A stretch of DNA of 64,000 bases from Abiotrophia sp. HMSC24B09 (GTDB lineage: Bacteria; Bacillota; Bacilli; Lactobacillales; Aerococcaceae): assembly GCF_001815865.1 (NCBI RefSeq), contig NZ_KV822195.1, positions 304,976-368,975 on the forward strand. The letters run 5' to 3'. Both the position numbers and the translations under genes were made by a program. Numbering within the stretch: position 1 is the stretch's first letter; each line of letters starts with the position of its first letter. Below the pieces are notes generated by a model that ran no database searches, had not been told where the DNA came from, and was given only the letters and a program-made list of their open reading frames with translations. Of the stretch, positions 18,027 to 26,551 are shown piece by piece.

Positions 18027-19778
18027 ATGAAAAGTTGTATTAGCAAGTCCTTGACTGCATTGGTAGCAGGATTATCTGTGGTCGGCATGCTGGACCCTTG
18101 GGCAAGTGCTCAAGCTCAAGATGCTAATTTATCTACAGTAATCGATAATGAAGGGACACCGATTTCAGGTGGGACCCTCAAGTATGCCATGGTTGGGGAT
18201 CCATTCTCAGGTGTTCTATCTCCACTCTACTCTGATAACGGCAAGGACTATGAAATTGTTTCGATGTTTTCTCCTAACTTGTTTGGGAATGACGCCAACT
18301 ATAAGTTAGATGACTCTGGCTTTGGTAAAATCAAGTTCGACAAGGATAACAAGAAGGTAACCATCACCATTCCGCAAGGAACTAAATGGGATGATGGTGA
18401 GCCAATCACTATTGAGGATGTTATCTATCCTTACTACGTCATCGGTCATAAGGACTATACGGGTGTCCGTTATGGTTCTGACTTCCAAAATGTCGTGGGG
18501 ATGGAAGAATATCACGCAGGTACAACCGATACTATTTCAGGTTTGAAGAAGGTTGATGATTATACCTTAGAAGTGACTTATAAGAAATTCTCCAACTCTA
18601 TGCTACAAGCTTGGGGTGGGGTAAGTAACTATCTGATTCCTAAACATGCCTATGAGAATATTCCAATTAAGGAACAAGCAGACAGTGACCTTATGCGTAA
18701 GAATCCGGTTGGTTTTGGACCTTTCAAGGTTAAGTCCATTACGCCAGGTGAATCTGTCATCTTAGAAGCCAATGAATACTACTACAAGGGCAAGCCTAAG
18801 ATTGACACAGTTCAAATGGATGTAGTCAACTCTTCAACCGCTGTCTCCGAGATGAAGGCCGGCAACTATGACATAGCTAGTCTACCTGCTGATTCTTACA
18901 GTACCTATAAGGATGCTACTAACTTCAAGACTATTGGACAAGTAGAGAATAGAGTTCAATATCTTGGTTTCCACTTAGGTAAATGGAATGCTGATAAGCA
19001 AGAAGTTGAAGTAGATGAAAGTAAGATTGTCAATAACAAGAGTCTGCGACAAGCCATGGGCTATGCTGTAGACAATGGCGCAATCGGTCAGCGTTTCTAT
19101 GAAGGATTACGTTGGCAAGCCAACTCGCCAATTCCGCCAACTTTTAAGGATATTGCGGATAGCAGTCGTGAAGGCTATACCTACCAACCTGAGAAAGCTA
19201 AGCAAATCTTAGCCGATGCTGGTTTTGTGGACAAGGATGGCGATGGTTTTGTAGAAGATCCTAAGGGTAATCAATTTAGCCTCAAGTACTTGGCTATGTC
19301 AGGGACTGATGTGGCTGAGCCAATCGCCCAATATTATGTAGATTCTTGGAAGCAAGTCGGCATTAATGTCGAACTCTATGAAGGTCGCTTGCATGAGTTT
19401 AACTCCTTCTATGATCTCTTAGGGACGGATGCGGACATTGATGTCTTCTCAGCCTCTATGGGCTTTGGTGGGGATCCAAACCCTGCCTTTATGTTTGGCC
19501 GTAACGCCCAATTCAACTTTATGCGTTACGCTAGTGAACAGAATGATAGCTTGCTCAAGGACATCCGCTCTGATGCTTCCTTTGATGCGGATTACCGTAA
19601 GGAAGCCTTCAAGAAATGGCAAGATTTCATCATGGATGAAGTGCCAATGGTGCCAACGCTCTACAGTTACCAGTTAACGACATTCAACAACCGGATTAAG
19701 CACTATGATGCAACTCCAGGGGCTGACTTCGACTGGAACCAAGTAGAATTAACAGCAGATGAACCAATCAAAGAATAA
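18027..19778 (+). CDS. oppA: Oligopeptide-binding protein OppA paralogue 2
   Basis: 583-residue SBP family 5 protein. The signal peptide (about 34 residues) ends in an A-x-A-type site (AQA-QD). A Cys at position 4 precedes the hydrophobic core and cannot be a lipobox. The mature domain matches paralogue 3 at about 96% of residues and paralogues 1 and 4 more loosely. The shared opening is NEGTPISGGTLK, and DKDGDGFVEDPKG is again present. Differences from paralogue 3 include LIPK/MVPK, SDLMRKN/SDVVRKK and YSYQLTTF/YRYQLTSF, several of which could lie near the ligand cavity. AAGGAGGAAATCTT precedes the ATG. Monocistronic. Confidence 0.93.
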   Translation: MKSCISKSLTALVAGLSVVGMLDPWASAQAQDANLSTVIDNEGTPISGGTLKYAMVGDPFSGVLSPLYSDNGKDYEIVSMFSPNLFGNDANYKLDDSGFGKIKFDKDNKKVTITIPQGTKWDDGEPITIEDVIYPYYVIGHKDYTGVRYGSDFQNVVGMEEYHAGTTDTISGLKKVDDYTLEVTYKKFSNSMLQAWGGVSNYLIPKHAYENIPIKEQADSDLMRKNPVGFGPFKVKSITPGESVILEANEYYYKGKPKIDTVQMDVVNSSTAVSEMKAGNYDIASLPADSYSTYKDATNFKTIGQVENRVQYLGFHLGKWNADKQEVEVDESKIVNNKSLRQAMGYAVDNGAIGQRFYEGLRWQANSPIPPTFKDIADSSREGYTYQPEKAKQILADAGFVDKDGDGFVEDPKGNQFSLKYLAMSGTDVAEPIAQYYVDSWKQVGINVELYEGRLHEFNSFYDLLGTDADIDVFSASMGFGGDPNPAFMFGRNAQFNFMRYASEQNDSLLKDIRSDASFDADYRKEAFKKWQDFIMDEVPMVPTLYSYQLTTFNNRIKHYDATPGADFDWNQVELTADEPIKE

Positions 19779-19785
19779 GTGAACG

Positions 19786-19815
19786 AAAAGGCTGGGAATA
19801 TCCCAGCCTTTCTTG
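19786..19815 (+). terminator. Intrinsic terminator after oppA paralogue 2
   Basis: Stem AAAGGCTGGGA / TCCCAGCCTTT with an ATA loop and a T-rich tail. Confidence 0.82.
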
Positions 19816-19880
19816 TTTTGTCTAGCTAAGTGAGAGACGACTTCTCACCACAAAAAATAGAAGAACATTTAGTCTCTTTT

Positions 19881-19894
19881 GGAAATCGTTACCA
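19881..19894 (+). promoter_or_regulatory. cre-like site upstream of oppA paralogue 3
   Basis: GGAAATCGTTACCA, 12 of 14 matches to the CcpA consensus, equivalent to the site at 17860. Confidence 0.35.
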
Positions 19895-19974
19895 TATCTT
19901 TTATGAAGGGATTCATCAAAGGTTTAATATGAGGATATGATAAGTTGAAGATGAGAAAACAATGAAGAAACCTC

Positions 19975-20003
19975 TTGCTATTTTCTTATTTATCGGGTAT
20001 AGT
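19975..20003 (+). promoter_or_regulatory. Promoter of oppA paralogue 3
   Basis: TTGCTA, 17 bp, TATAGT, identical hexamers to copy 1. Confidence 0.6.
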
Positions 20004-20047
20004 ATCCTTAATCGTAATGACTAAGCCAATATGAAGGAGGAAATCTT

Positions 20048-21799
20048 ATGAAAAGTTGTATTAGCAAGTCCTTGACTGCATTGGTAGCGGGATTGTCTGT
20101 AGTTGGCGTGTTGGCCCCTTGGGCTAGTGCTCAGGCCCAAGATGCTAATTTATCTACAGTAATCGATAATGAAGGGACACCGATTTCAGGTGGGACCCTC
20201 AAGTATGCCATGGTTGGGGATCCATTCTCAGGTGTCTTATCTCCGCTCTACTCCGATAACGGCAAGGACTATGAAATTGTCGGCATGTTCTCACCTAACT
20301 TGTTCGGGAACGACGCCAACTATAAGTTAGACGACTCTGGCTTTGGTAAGATTAAGTTCGACAAAGATAACAAGAAGGTAACCATCACCATCCCGCAAGG
20401 AACCAAATGGGATGATGGCGAGCCAGTGACTATTGAGGATGTTATCTATCCTTACTATGTCATCGGTCATAAGGACTATACCGGTGTCCGTTACGGTTCT
20501 GACTTCCAAAATGTCGTAGGGATGGAAGAGTACCACGCGGGTACCACTGATACCATCTCTGGTTTGAAGAAGGTAGATGACTATACCTTAGAAGTCACCT
20601 ATAAGGAATTCTCTAACTCCATGTTGCAAGCTTGGGGCGGGGTAAGTAACTATATGGTTCCTAAGCATGCCTATGAGAATATTCCAATTAAGGAACAAGT
20701 GGACAGTGATGTGGTGCGTAAGAAACCAGTTGGTTTTGGGCCTTTCAAAGTTAAGTCCATTACGCCAGGCGAATCGGTTATTTTAGAAGCCAATGAATAC
20801 TACTACAAGGGCAAGCCTAAGATTGACACAGTTCAAATGGATGTGGTTAACGCATCAACTGCTGTTTCTGAGATGAAGGCTGGTAACTATGACATAGCCA
20901 GTCTACCTGCTGATTCTTACAGCACCTATAAGGATGCTACTAACTTTAAGACTATTGGCCAAGTAGAGAATACAGTTCAATACCTAGGTTTCCATTTAGG
21001 TAAATGGAATGCTGATAAGCAAGAAGTTGAAGTAGATGAAAGTAAGGTTATTAATAATAAGAGCCTTCGTCAGGCCATGGGGTATGCTGTGGACAATGGC
21101 GCAATTGGTCAGCGTTTCTATGAAGGTTTACGTTGGCAAGCTAACTCACCAATTCCACCAACCTTCAAGGATATTGCGGATAGCAGTCGTGAAGGCTATA
21201 CCTACCAACCTGAGAAAGCTAAGCAAATCTTAGCCGATGCTGGTTTTGTGGACAAGGATGGCGATGGTTTTGTAGAAGATCCTAAGGGTAATCAATTTAG
21301 CCTCAAGTACTTGGCTATGTCAGGGACTGATGTGGCTGAGCCAATTGCCCAATATTATGTAGATGCTTGGAAGCAAGTCGGCATTAACGTCGAACTCTAT
21401 GAAGGCCGTTTGCATGAGTTTAACTCCTTCTATGATCTTTTAGGGACAGATGCAGACATTGATGTCTTCTCAGCAGCCATGGGCTTCGGTGGGGATCCAA
21501 ACCCAGCCTTTATGTTTGGTCGTAACGCCCAATTCAACTATATGCGTTATGCTAGTGATCAAAATGATAGCTTACTCAAAGACATCCGCTCTGATGCTTC
21601 CTTTGACGCGGATTACCGTAAGGAAGCCTTCAAGAAATGGCAAGACTTCATCATGGATGAAGTCCCAATGGTGCCAACCCTCTATCGGTACCAGTTAACA
21701 TCCTTTAACAACCGGATTAAGCACTATGATGCAACTCCAGGGGTTGACTTCGACTGGAACCAAGTAGAGTTAACAGCAGATTCACCAATAAAAGAATAA
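20048..21799 (+). CDS. oppA: Oligopeptide-binding protein OppA paralogue 3
   Basis: 583-residue SBP family 5 protein, the near-identical duplicate of paralogue 2. The signal peptide reads LAPWASAQA-QD where copy 1 has MLDPW, so copy 1 carries a charged residue in the hydrophobic core and this copy does not; this could alter secretion efficiency. There is no lipobox. The ribosome binding site and first 40 codons are almost unchanged between copies. Function is inferred as peptide capture for the upstream OppBCDF. Confidence 0.93.
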   Translation: MKSCISKSLTALVAGLSVVGVLAPWASAQAQDANLSTVIDNEGTPISGGTLKYAMVGDPFSGVLSPLYSDNGKDYEIVGMFSPNLFGNDANYKLDDSGFGKIKFDKDNKKVTITIPQGTKWDDGEPVTIEDVIYPYYVIGHKDYTGVRYGSDFQNVVGMEEYHAGTTDTISGLKKVDDYTLEVTYKEFSNSMLQAWGGVSNYMVPKHAYENIPIKEQVDSDVVRKKPVGFGPFKVKSITPGESVILEANEYYYKGKPKIDTVQMDVVNASTAVSEMKAGNYDIASLPADSYSTYKDATNFKTIGQVENTVQYLGFHLGKWNADKQEVEVDESKVINNKSLRQAMGYAVDNGAIGQRFYEGLRWQANSPIPPTFKDIADSSREGYTYQPEKAKQILADAGFVDKDGDGFVEDPKGNQFSLKYLAMSGTDVAEPIAQYYVDAWKQVGINVELYEGRLHEFNSFYDLLGTDADIDVFSAAMGFGGDPNPAFMFGRNAQFNYMRYASDQNDSLLKDIRSDASFDADYRKEAFKKWQDFIMDEVPMVPTLYRYQLTSFNNRIKHYDATPGVDFDWNQVELTADSPIKE

Positions 21800-21806
21800 G
21801 TAAACG

Positions 21807-21836
21807 AAAAGGCTGGGATCTTCCCAGCCTTTCTTC
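21807..21836 (+). terminator. Intrinsic terminator after oppA paralogue 3
   Basis: Stem AAAGGCTGGGA / TCCCAGCCTTT with a T-rich tail; equivalent of the terminator at 19786. Confidence 0.82.
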
Positions 21837-21929
21837 TTTTGACAGGGTAAAAATAGTAGTGAAAATGGCCATTTGATGGCTTTCAAAAGAAAAAGATGAT
21901 ACGTAAATTAAAAAACGGTGAAAAAACTA

Positions 21930-21958
21930 TTGCTTTTTCATAGGAATAGGAGTATAGT
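21930..21958 (+). promoter_or_regulatory. Promoter of oppA paralogue 4
   Basis: TTGCTT, 17 bp, TATAGT. The stretch around the -10 (AATAGGAGTATAGTAAACT) resembles the promoter of the inverted paralogue 5. Confidence 0.58.
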
Positions 21959-22001
21959 AAACTCAATCATAAAATGATACCTATGTTTGGAGGAGAAAAA
22001 C

Positions 22002-23753
22002 ATGAACAAAACCTTTAGAAAAAATCTTGCCCTCATGGCCACGGCCTTATCAGTCAGCGCCATTATGTGGCCTTCAGCTATTGCCGTGGCTGAAGGCGCC
22101 AATCTACCATTATCAGTGACTAACGAAGGAACTGCGATTGATGGTGGAGTATTCAAATATGCCTTAGTTGGGGATCCCTTCTCTGGTGCACTCAGCAGCC
22201 TCTATGCTGAGAAGTCTAATGACATGAGAATTACTGAATTCTTCAACCCAGGCCTCTACGGTTCTGATGGCGACTATAAGATTGACGATTCTGGTTTGGC
22301 TAAGTTGACCTTTGACCAAGCTAACAAGAAAGTCACTATCAAGATTCCGGAAGGCGTGACCTGGACAGATGGCCAGCCCCTCACCATTGAAGACGTCATC
22401 TACCCTTACTACGTAGTAGGGCACAAGGACTATACCGGTATCCGTTATGGTTCTGACTTCAAGAACGTCGTCGGGATGGAAGAATACCATGATGGTAAAT
22501 CTGACACCATCTCTGGTCTTAAGAAGGTAGATGATTATACCTTAGAGATTAGCTACAAGGAATTCTCAGCTTCCATGCTCCAAGCAGGTGGTGGGGTATC
22601 CTCCTACGTCGAACCTAAGCACATCTTAGAGAAAACACCAATCAAGGAACTTGAAGATAGCGAACAAGTTCGGACTAATCCAGTCGGCTTTGGGCCTTTC
22701 AAAGTTAAATCCATCACCCCTGGCGAGTCCGTTGTCTTCGAACGGAATGACAACTACTACAAAGGCAAGCCTAAATTAGCAGGCCTACAAGTCGATGTAG
22801 TTAACGCCTCAACTGCTGTATCAGAAATGAAGGCAGGTAACTATGACTATGCGTCATTACCAGAGGATGCCTACAACACCTATAAGGATGCAAGCAACTT
22901 CAAGACCTTAGGTCGTCTGACAAACGTCTACAGCTACATTGGTTTCCACGTTGGGACTTGGAATAAGGAAAAAGAGCAAGTACAACCAGATGACAGTAAG
23001 CCAGTATCCAATAAAGCGCTCCGTCAAGCCATGGCTTATGCGATTGACAATGACGCCATTGGCCAACGTTTCTACGAAGGCTTACGGGTGCGGGCTAACT
23101 CTCCAATTCCATCCATGTTTGCAAGCTACAATGATGGTAGTATCGAAGGTTATACCTACCAACCAGAGAAGGCCAAACAGATCTTGGCAGATGCCGGCTT
23201 TGTCGACAAAGATGGCGATGGTTTCGTAGAAGATCCTAACGGTAAGAGCTTCAAGCTGACCTTTGCTTCTATGTCAGGTTCTGATGTAGCTGAACCAATT
23301 GCACAATACTATGTTGATGCTTGGAAACAAATTGGGGTAAACGTTGAACTCTATGAAGGTCGTTTGCTTGAGTTCAACACCTTCTACGATCTCCTAGATA
23401 AGGATGCAGACATTGATGTCTTCCAAGCTGCCATGGGGGTAGGGGGCGATCCAAACCCATCTACTCAATTTGGTCGCGACAACCAGTTCAACTCTATGCG
23501 TTGGGCAACGGAAGAGAACGATAAACTTCTAGCAGCTATTAACTCTGATGCTGCCTTCGAAGATGCAGCCCGTAAGAAAGCCTATGATGATTGGCAAAAA
23601 TACGTCATCGACGAAGCGCCTGTTATCCCAACGCTCTACCGTCATACCCTTGTTTCAATTAACAACCGGGTTAAGCATTATGATATTACCCTAGGTTCTG
23701 GCACTGAATGGGAAGAAGTAGAATTGACTGCTGATCAACCTGTCAAAGAATAG
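22002..23753 (+). CDS. oppA: Oligopeptide-binding protein OppA paralogue 4
   Basis: 583-residue SBP family 5 protein with a signal peptide of about 31 residues ending VAVA-EG and no lipobox Cys. The mature region begins VTNEGTAIDGGVFK, a divergent form of the paralogue motif, and the DKDGDGFVEDPNG loop is intact. ATG 22002 is chosen over the in-frame TTG 21987 because TTGGAGGAG then becomes the ribosome binding site at proper spacing. It is monocistronic and convergent with paralogue 5. Confidence 0.93.
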   Translation: MNKTFRKNLALMATALSVSAIMWPSAIAVAEGANLPLSVTNEGTAIDGGVFKYALVGDPFSGALSSLYAEKSNDMRITEFFNPGLYGSDGDYKIDDSGLAKLTFDQANKKVTIKIPEGVTWTDGQPLTIEDVIYPYYVVGHKDYTGIRYGSDFKNVVGMEEYHDGKSDTISGLKKVDDYTLEISYKEFSASMLQAGGGVSSYVEPKHILEKTPIKELEDSEQVRTNPVGFGPFKVKSITPGESVVFERNDNYYKGKPKLAGLQVDVVNASTAVSEMKAGNYDYASLPEDAYNTYKDASNFKTLGRLTNVYSYIGFHVGTWNKEKEQVQPDDSKPVSNKALRQAMAYAIDNDAIGQRFYEGLRVRANSPIPSMFASYNDGSIEGYTYQPEKAKQILADAGFVDKDGDGFVEDPNGKSFKLTFASMSGSDVAEPIAQYYVDAWKQIGVNVELYEGRLLEFNTFYDLLDKDADIDVFQAAMGVGGDPNPSTQFGRDNQFNSMRWATEENDKLLAAINSDAAFEDAARKKAYDDWQKYVIDEAPVIPTLYRHTLVSINNRVKHYDITLGSGTEWEEVELTADQPVKE

Positions 23754-23757
23754 AACA

Positions 23758-23796
23758 CAAAAAGATGCAAAGGCTTTCCAGTCTTGCATCTTTTTT
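23758..23796 (+). terminator. Intrinsic terminator after oppA paralogue 4
   Basis: Stem AAAGATGCAA / TTGCATCTTT with a 13-base loop, followed by T residues. Confidence 0.8.
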
Positions 23797-23804
23797 GTTT
23801 ACAT

Positions 23805-23842
23805 AAAAATAGGCTAGGATTATGAGTGATAATCCCAGCCTA
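23805..23842 (-). terminator. Intrinsic terminator for the minus-strand oppA paralogue 5
   Basis: On the minus strand, stem TAGGCTGGGATTAT / ATAATCCTAGCCTA (one mismatch) with a short loop and a TTTTTAT tail. Back-to-back with the + strand terminator, it insulates the convergent genes. Confidence 0.82.
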
Positions 23843-23856
23843 AGGCAGTAGCCTAA

Positions 23857-25605
23857 TTATTTGATTGGTTCGTCAGCCGTCAATTCTAACTGTTCAATCC
23901 CGAAGCTTGTGCCGTTCGCAACATCATAGTGTTTAACACGGTTGTTAACAGAACGGATACCGTAACGGTAGAGGTAAGGAATAGCAGGAAGCTCTTCGTT
24001 GGTGTAAGCTTGCCATGCGTGGAAGGCTTCCTTACGGTAGGCTTCATCGAAGGCCTTGTCAGAAGAGAGGGCTTCTAGCAATTCTTCGTTCTTGTCGTCA
24101 GCCCAACGTTCGTAGTTAAATGGCGCTTTCTTACTATAGAAACCAGTTGGATTTGGGTCACCACCGGTACCCCAAGCCCCTTCGAAGACATCAAATGATT
24201 GATCATCGCTGCGGAGCATATCAGCATAGGAGTTAAAGTCATAGAGTCGACCGTCTAACAATTCAACATTAATCCCCACTTGCTTCCAAGAGTCAACTAA
24301 GTAAGACCAGAGTGGTTCAGCAATATCGCTAGAACTACGAGCTAAGAATTTGAGGGTGAATGGCTTACCGTTAGGATCCTCTACGAAGCCGTCGCCATCT
24401 TTATCGACAAAGCCCGCATCAGCTAAGATTTGTTTAGATTTTTCTGGGTCATAAGTAAAGCCAGGAAGATCTGAAGCGTGCACGCTCTTGAAGAGGGAAG
24501 GAATCAAGGTGTTAGCGCGGAAGCGGAGGCCGCTGAAGAAGCGTTGACCAACAGCATCTGCATCGAAGGCGTAAGCCATGGCTTGTCGTAAAGCCTTATT
24601 TTGGATGACCTTGCTGGTATCCATTTCAACTTCTTCCTTATCCTTGTTCCAGCTACCGAACTTAAAGCCGATGTAGGAATAGGTGTTTTCAACTGTCCCA
24701 ATAGTCTTGAAGTTGGTGGCATCTTTAAAGGTATCGTATGCATCAGTTGGTAATTCAGCCAAGTCGTAGTTACCAGCCTTCATTTCAGCTACGGCAGTAG
24801 ATGGGTTAACCACCTCAATGACAGCACCGTCAACTTTTGGTTTGCCCTTGAAGTAGTATTCGTTGGCTTCTAAGACAATGGCTTCACCTGGTGTGATAGA
24901 TTTGACGCGGAATGGGCCCATGCCGACTGGATTTACGCGTACTTGGTCGCTATCGGCAATATCCTTAATGGCAATCTTGTCATAAATATGTTTAGGTTCT
25001 ACGTATGGAGAAATCCCGCCCCCAACTTGCTTCATAGAAGCTGAGAAGGTTTGATAGCTGATTTCTAAGGTATAGTCGTCAATTTTCTTAAGACCTGAAA
25101 TAGTATCCGTCTTGCCTTCGTGGTAGTCTTCAATCCCGACTACGTTTTTAAAGTCATCCCCATAGCGGATACCTGTGTAGTCCTTATTGGCGATGATGTA
25201 GTAAGGCGCGATGACGTCATCGATAGTAAGAGGTTGACCATCCGACCATTTTTGGTCTTTACGAATGGTGATGGTAACTTTTTTGTTCTCAGGATCTAGT
25301 TTGGCACTTGCTAAACCAGTATCCTTAATTTGAAGGTTTTCGTCATATTCGAAAAGCCCAGTGTTGATATAACCCACGACGCTCAAGTCAGTCGATTGGT
25401 CAGCCACGAGAGAGCTGAAGGCACCAGAAAATGGCTCGCCGGCTACCTCCGCAATTTTCAAAGTCCCACCTTGAATAGGGGTTCCTTCGTTGTCGACGCT
25501 TGTTTCAAGAGCAACTTGTGCATTAACTGCAGGGCTGATGGTCCCTGCCAAGGTAAAGGCAGCCAGGCCTAAAATCGCTGCTTTACGCAGTACGGAATGA
25601 TTCAT
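23857..25605 (-). CDS. oppA: Oligopeptide-binding protein OppA paralogue 5 (inverted)
   Basis: 582-residue SBP family 5 protein on the minus strand, the most divergent of the five intact paralogues. The signal peptide of about 29 residues ends AVNA-QV without a lipobox Cys. The mature part contains NEGTPIQGGTLK and DKDGDGFVEDPNG. It has its own promoter and terminator, and a GGAGGGATATAA-type ribosome binding site precedes the ATG. Its inverted orientation argues for rearrangement during expansion of the array. Role and specificity are inferred from family membership only. Confidence 0.92.
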   Translation of the reverse strand: MNHSVLRKAAILGLAAFTLAGTISPAVNAQVALETSVDNEGTPIQGGTLKIAEVAGEPFSGAFSSLVADQSTDLSVVGYINTGLFEYDENLQIKDTGLASAKLDPENKKVTITIRKDQKWSDGQPLTIDDVIAPYYIIANKDYTGIRYGDDFKNVVGIEDYHEGKTDTISGLKKIDDYTLEISYQTFSASMKQVGGGISPYVEPKHIYDKIAIKDIADSDQVRVNPVGMGPFRVKSITPGEAIVLEANEYYFKGKPKVDGAVIEVVNPSTAVAEMKAGNYDLAELPTDAYDTFKDATNFKTIGTVENTYSYIGFKFGSWNKDKEEVEMDTSKVIQNKALRQAMAYAFDADAVGQRFFSGLRFRANTLIPSLFKSVHASDLPGFTYDPEKSKQILADAGFVDKDGDGFVEDPNGKPFTLKFLARSSSDIAEPLWSYLVDSWKQVGINVELLDGRLYDFNSYADMLRSDDQSFDVFEGAWGTGGDPNPTGFYSKKAPFNYERWADDKNEELLEALSSDKAFDEAYRKEAFHAWQAYTNEELPAIPYLYRYGIRSVNNRVKHYDVANGTSFGIEQLELTADEPIK

Positions 25606-25647
25606 TTATATCCCTCCACAAAATAATTAATTGTAAGATACCGTAAC

Positions 25648-25676
25648 AGTTTACTCCTATTTTCAAACCTTTTCAA
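25648..25676 (-). promoter_or_regulatory. Promoter of oppA paralogue 5 (minus strand)
   Basis: Minus-strand TTGAAA, 17 bp, TAAACT, 43 bases before the start codon. Confidence 0.5.
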
Positions 25677-25749
25677 GGTAATGTAAGCGAATAGCCTATG
25701 TTAAATAACTATTAGACCTTATAGTTTTAGATTATAGCGCGACTTCCCT

Positions 25750-25779
25750 TTGTCAAAAGGGGGTCAAACGTGATAAAAT
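25750..25779 (+). promoter_or_regulatory. Promoter of the rnc-smc-HAD-ftsY operon
   Basis: TTGTCA, 18 bp, TAAAAT, with an extended TG one base before the -10. Confidence 0.6.
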
Positions 25780-25810
25780 AGATAGGATGATACAGAGGAG
25801 GTGAATGGCT

Positions 25811-26548
25811 ATGAATCGGACCATTCGTGTAATAGAGAAGCAGCTGAATCTGACTTTCAATAAGCCGGAATTAATTCAACAAGCCTTTCGCCATACATCC
25901 TATGCAAATGAACAAGCCAGACGCCATTTGCCGCATTATGAGCGCTTGGAATTTTTGGGTGATGCCGTTTTAGAACTGCTATCTAGTGAATTTCTCTATC
26001 ACAGCTATCCAAACTTACCCGAAGGCAAATTAACTCGTATGAGAGCTCAAATCGTTCAAGAGAAGAGTTTGGCCTACCTAGCCCGACAACTTAAGTTCAA
26101 CCACTTCCTCCAATTAGGTAAGGGGGAAGAGTCAAGCGGTGGTCGGGAGCGTGACTCCATTCTAGCTGACTGCTTCGAAGCGGTTCTCGGCGCAATCTAT
26201 GAAGATCAAGGCTTAGAGGTCGCCAAAGACTATCTCAACCGGGTTATGTTCAGTCAACACCAACTCTTGCTTGGCAGAGTAACTCAAGACCACAAGACCC
26301 TCTTCCAAGAGCGAGTTCAAAAGCAAGGGACGGTTCAGATTGACTATCGCCTCAAAGATAAGCAGGGTCCTGCCCACGACCAAATTTTTACCGTAGAGCT
26401 CTATGTCAATGACCAACTCATTGCCACGGGCCAAGGTTCCAGCAAGAAGCAAGCTGAAATGCAGGCGGCTGAGTTGGGTATGGCATCCGTAGATCCAAAA
26501 ACCGGCAGCCTCAAGTTGCCAAATTCAACACTAAAAAAGGGAGGTTAA
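25811..26548 (+). CDS. rnc: Ribonuclease III
   Basis: 245-residue double-strand-specific endoribonuclease for rRNA and mRNA processing. The nuclease signature ERLEFLGDAVLELL lies near residue 40, the second catalytic acidic patch (DCFEAVLGAIYEDQG) near residue 120, and the dsRNA-binding domain occupies the last 75 residues (GQGSSKKQAEMQAA). ATG 25811 gives 8-base spacing from AGGAGGTG; the in-frame ATG 25805 would sit almost on top of the site. First gene of an operon ending with ftsY. Confidence 0.96.
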   Translation: MNRTIRVIEKQLNLTFNKPELIQQAFRHTSYANEQARRHLPHYERLEFLGDAVLELLSSEFLYHSYPNLPEGKLTRMRAQIVQEKSLAYLARQLKFNHFLQLGKGEESSGGRERDSILADCFEAVLGAIYEDQGLEVAKDYLNRVMFSQHQLLLGRVTQDHKTLFQERVQKQGTVQIDYRLKDKQGPAHDQIFTVELYVNDQLIATGQGSSKKQAEMQAAELGMASVDPKTGSLKLPNSTLKKGG

Positions 26549-26551
26549 GCC

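Larger units (their letters stand above)
17855..19820 (+). repeat. Tandem duplication unit, copy 1 (copy 2 at 19876-21841)
   Basis: A direct repeat covers promoter region, gene and terminator of oppA paralogues 2 and 3. Every landmark is displaced by exactly 2021 bp: cre-like site 17860/19881, -35 17954/19975, start 18027/20048, stop 19778/21799. No net insertion or deletion has therefore accumulated. The two proteins differ at about 23 of 583 positions. A block of 179 identical bases (19146-19324 and 21167-21345) stands out. Confidence 0.9.
19876..21841 (+). repeat. Tandem duplication unit, copy 2
   Basis: Second copy of the 2.0-kb unit described at 17855-19820, displaced by 2021 bp. Sequence outside the gene has diverged more than the coding part, apart from the -35/-10 region, the cre-like site and the ribosome binding site. 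Confidence 0.9.

Noticed and set aside
23857-25605. Plus-strand open frames across the inverted oppA gene
   Set aside because: They are antisense shadows; the minus-strand frame carries the full family signature, ribosome binding site, promoter and terminator.
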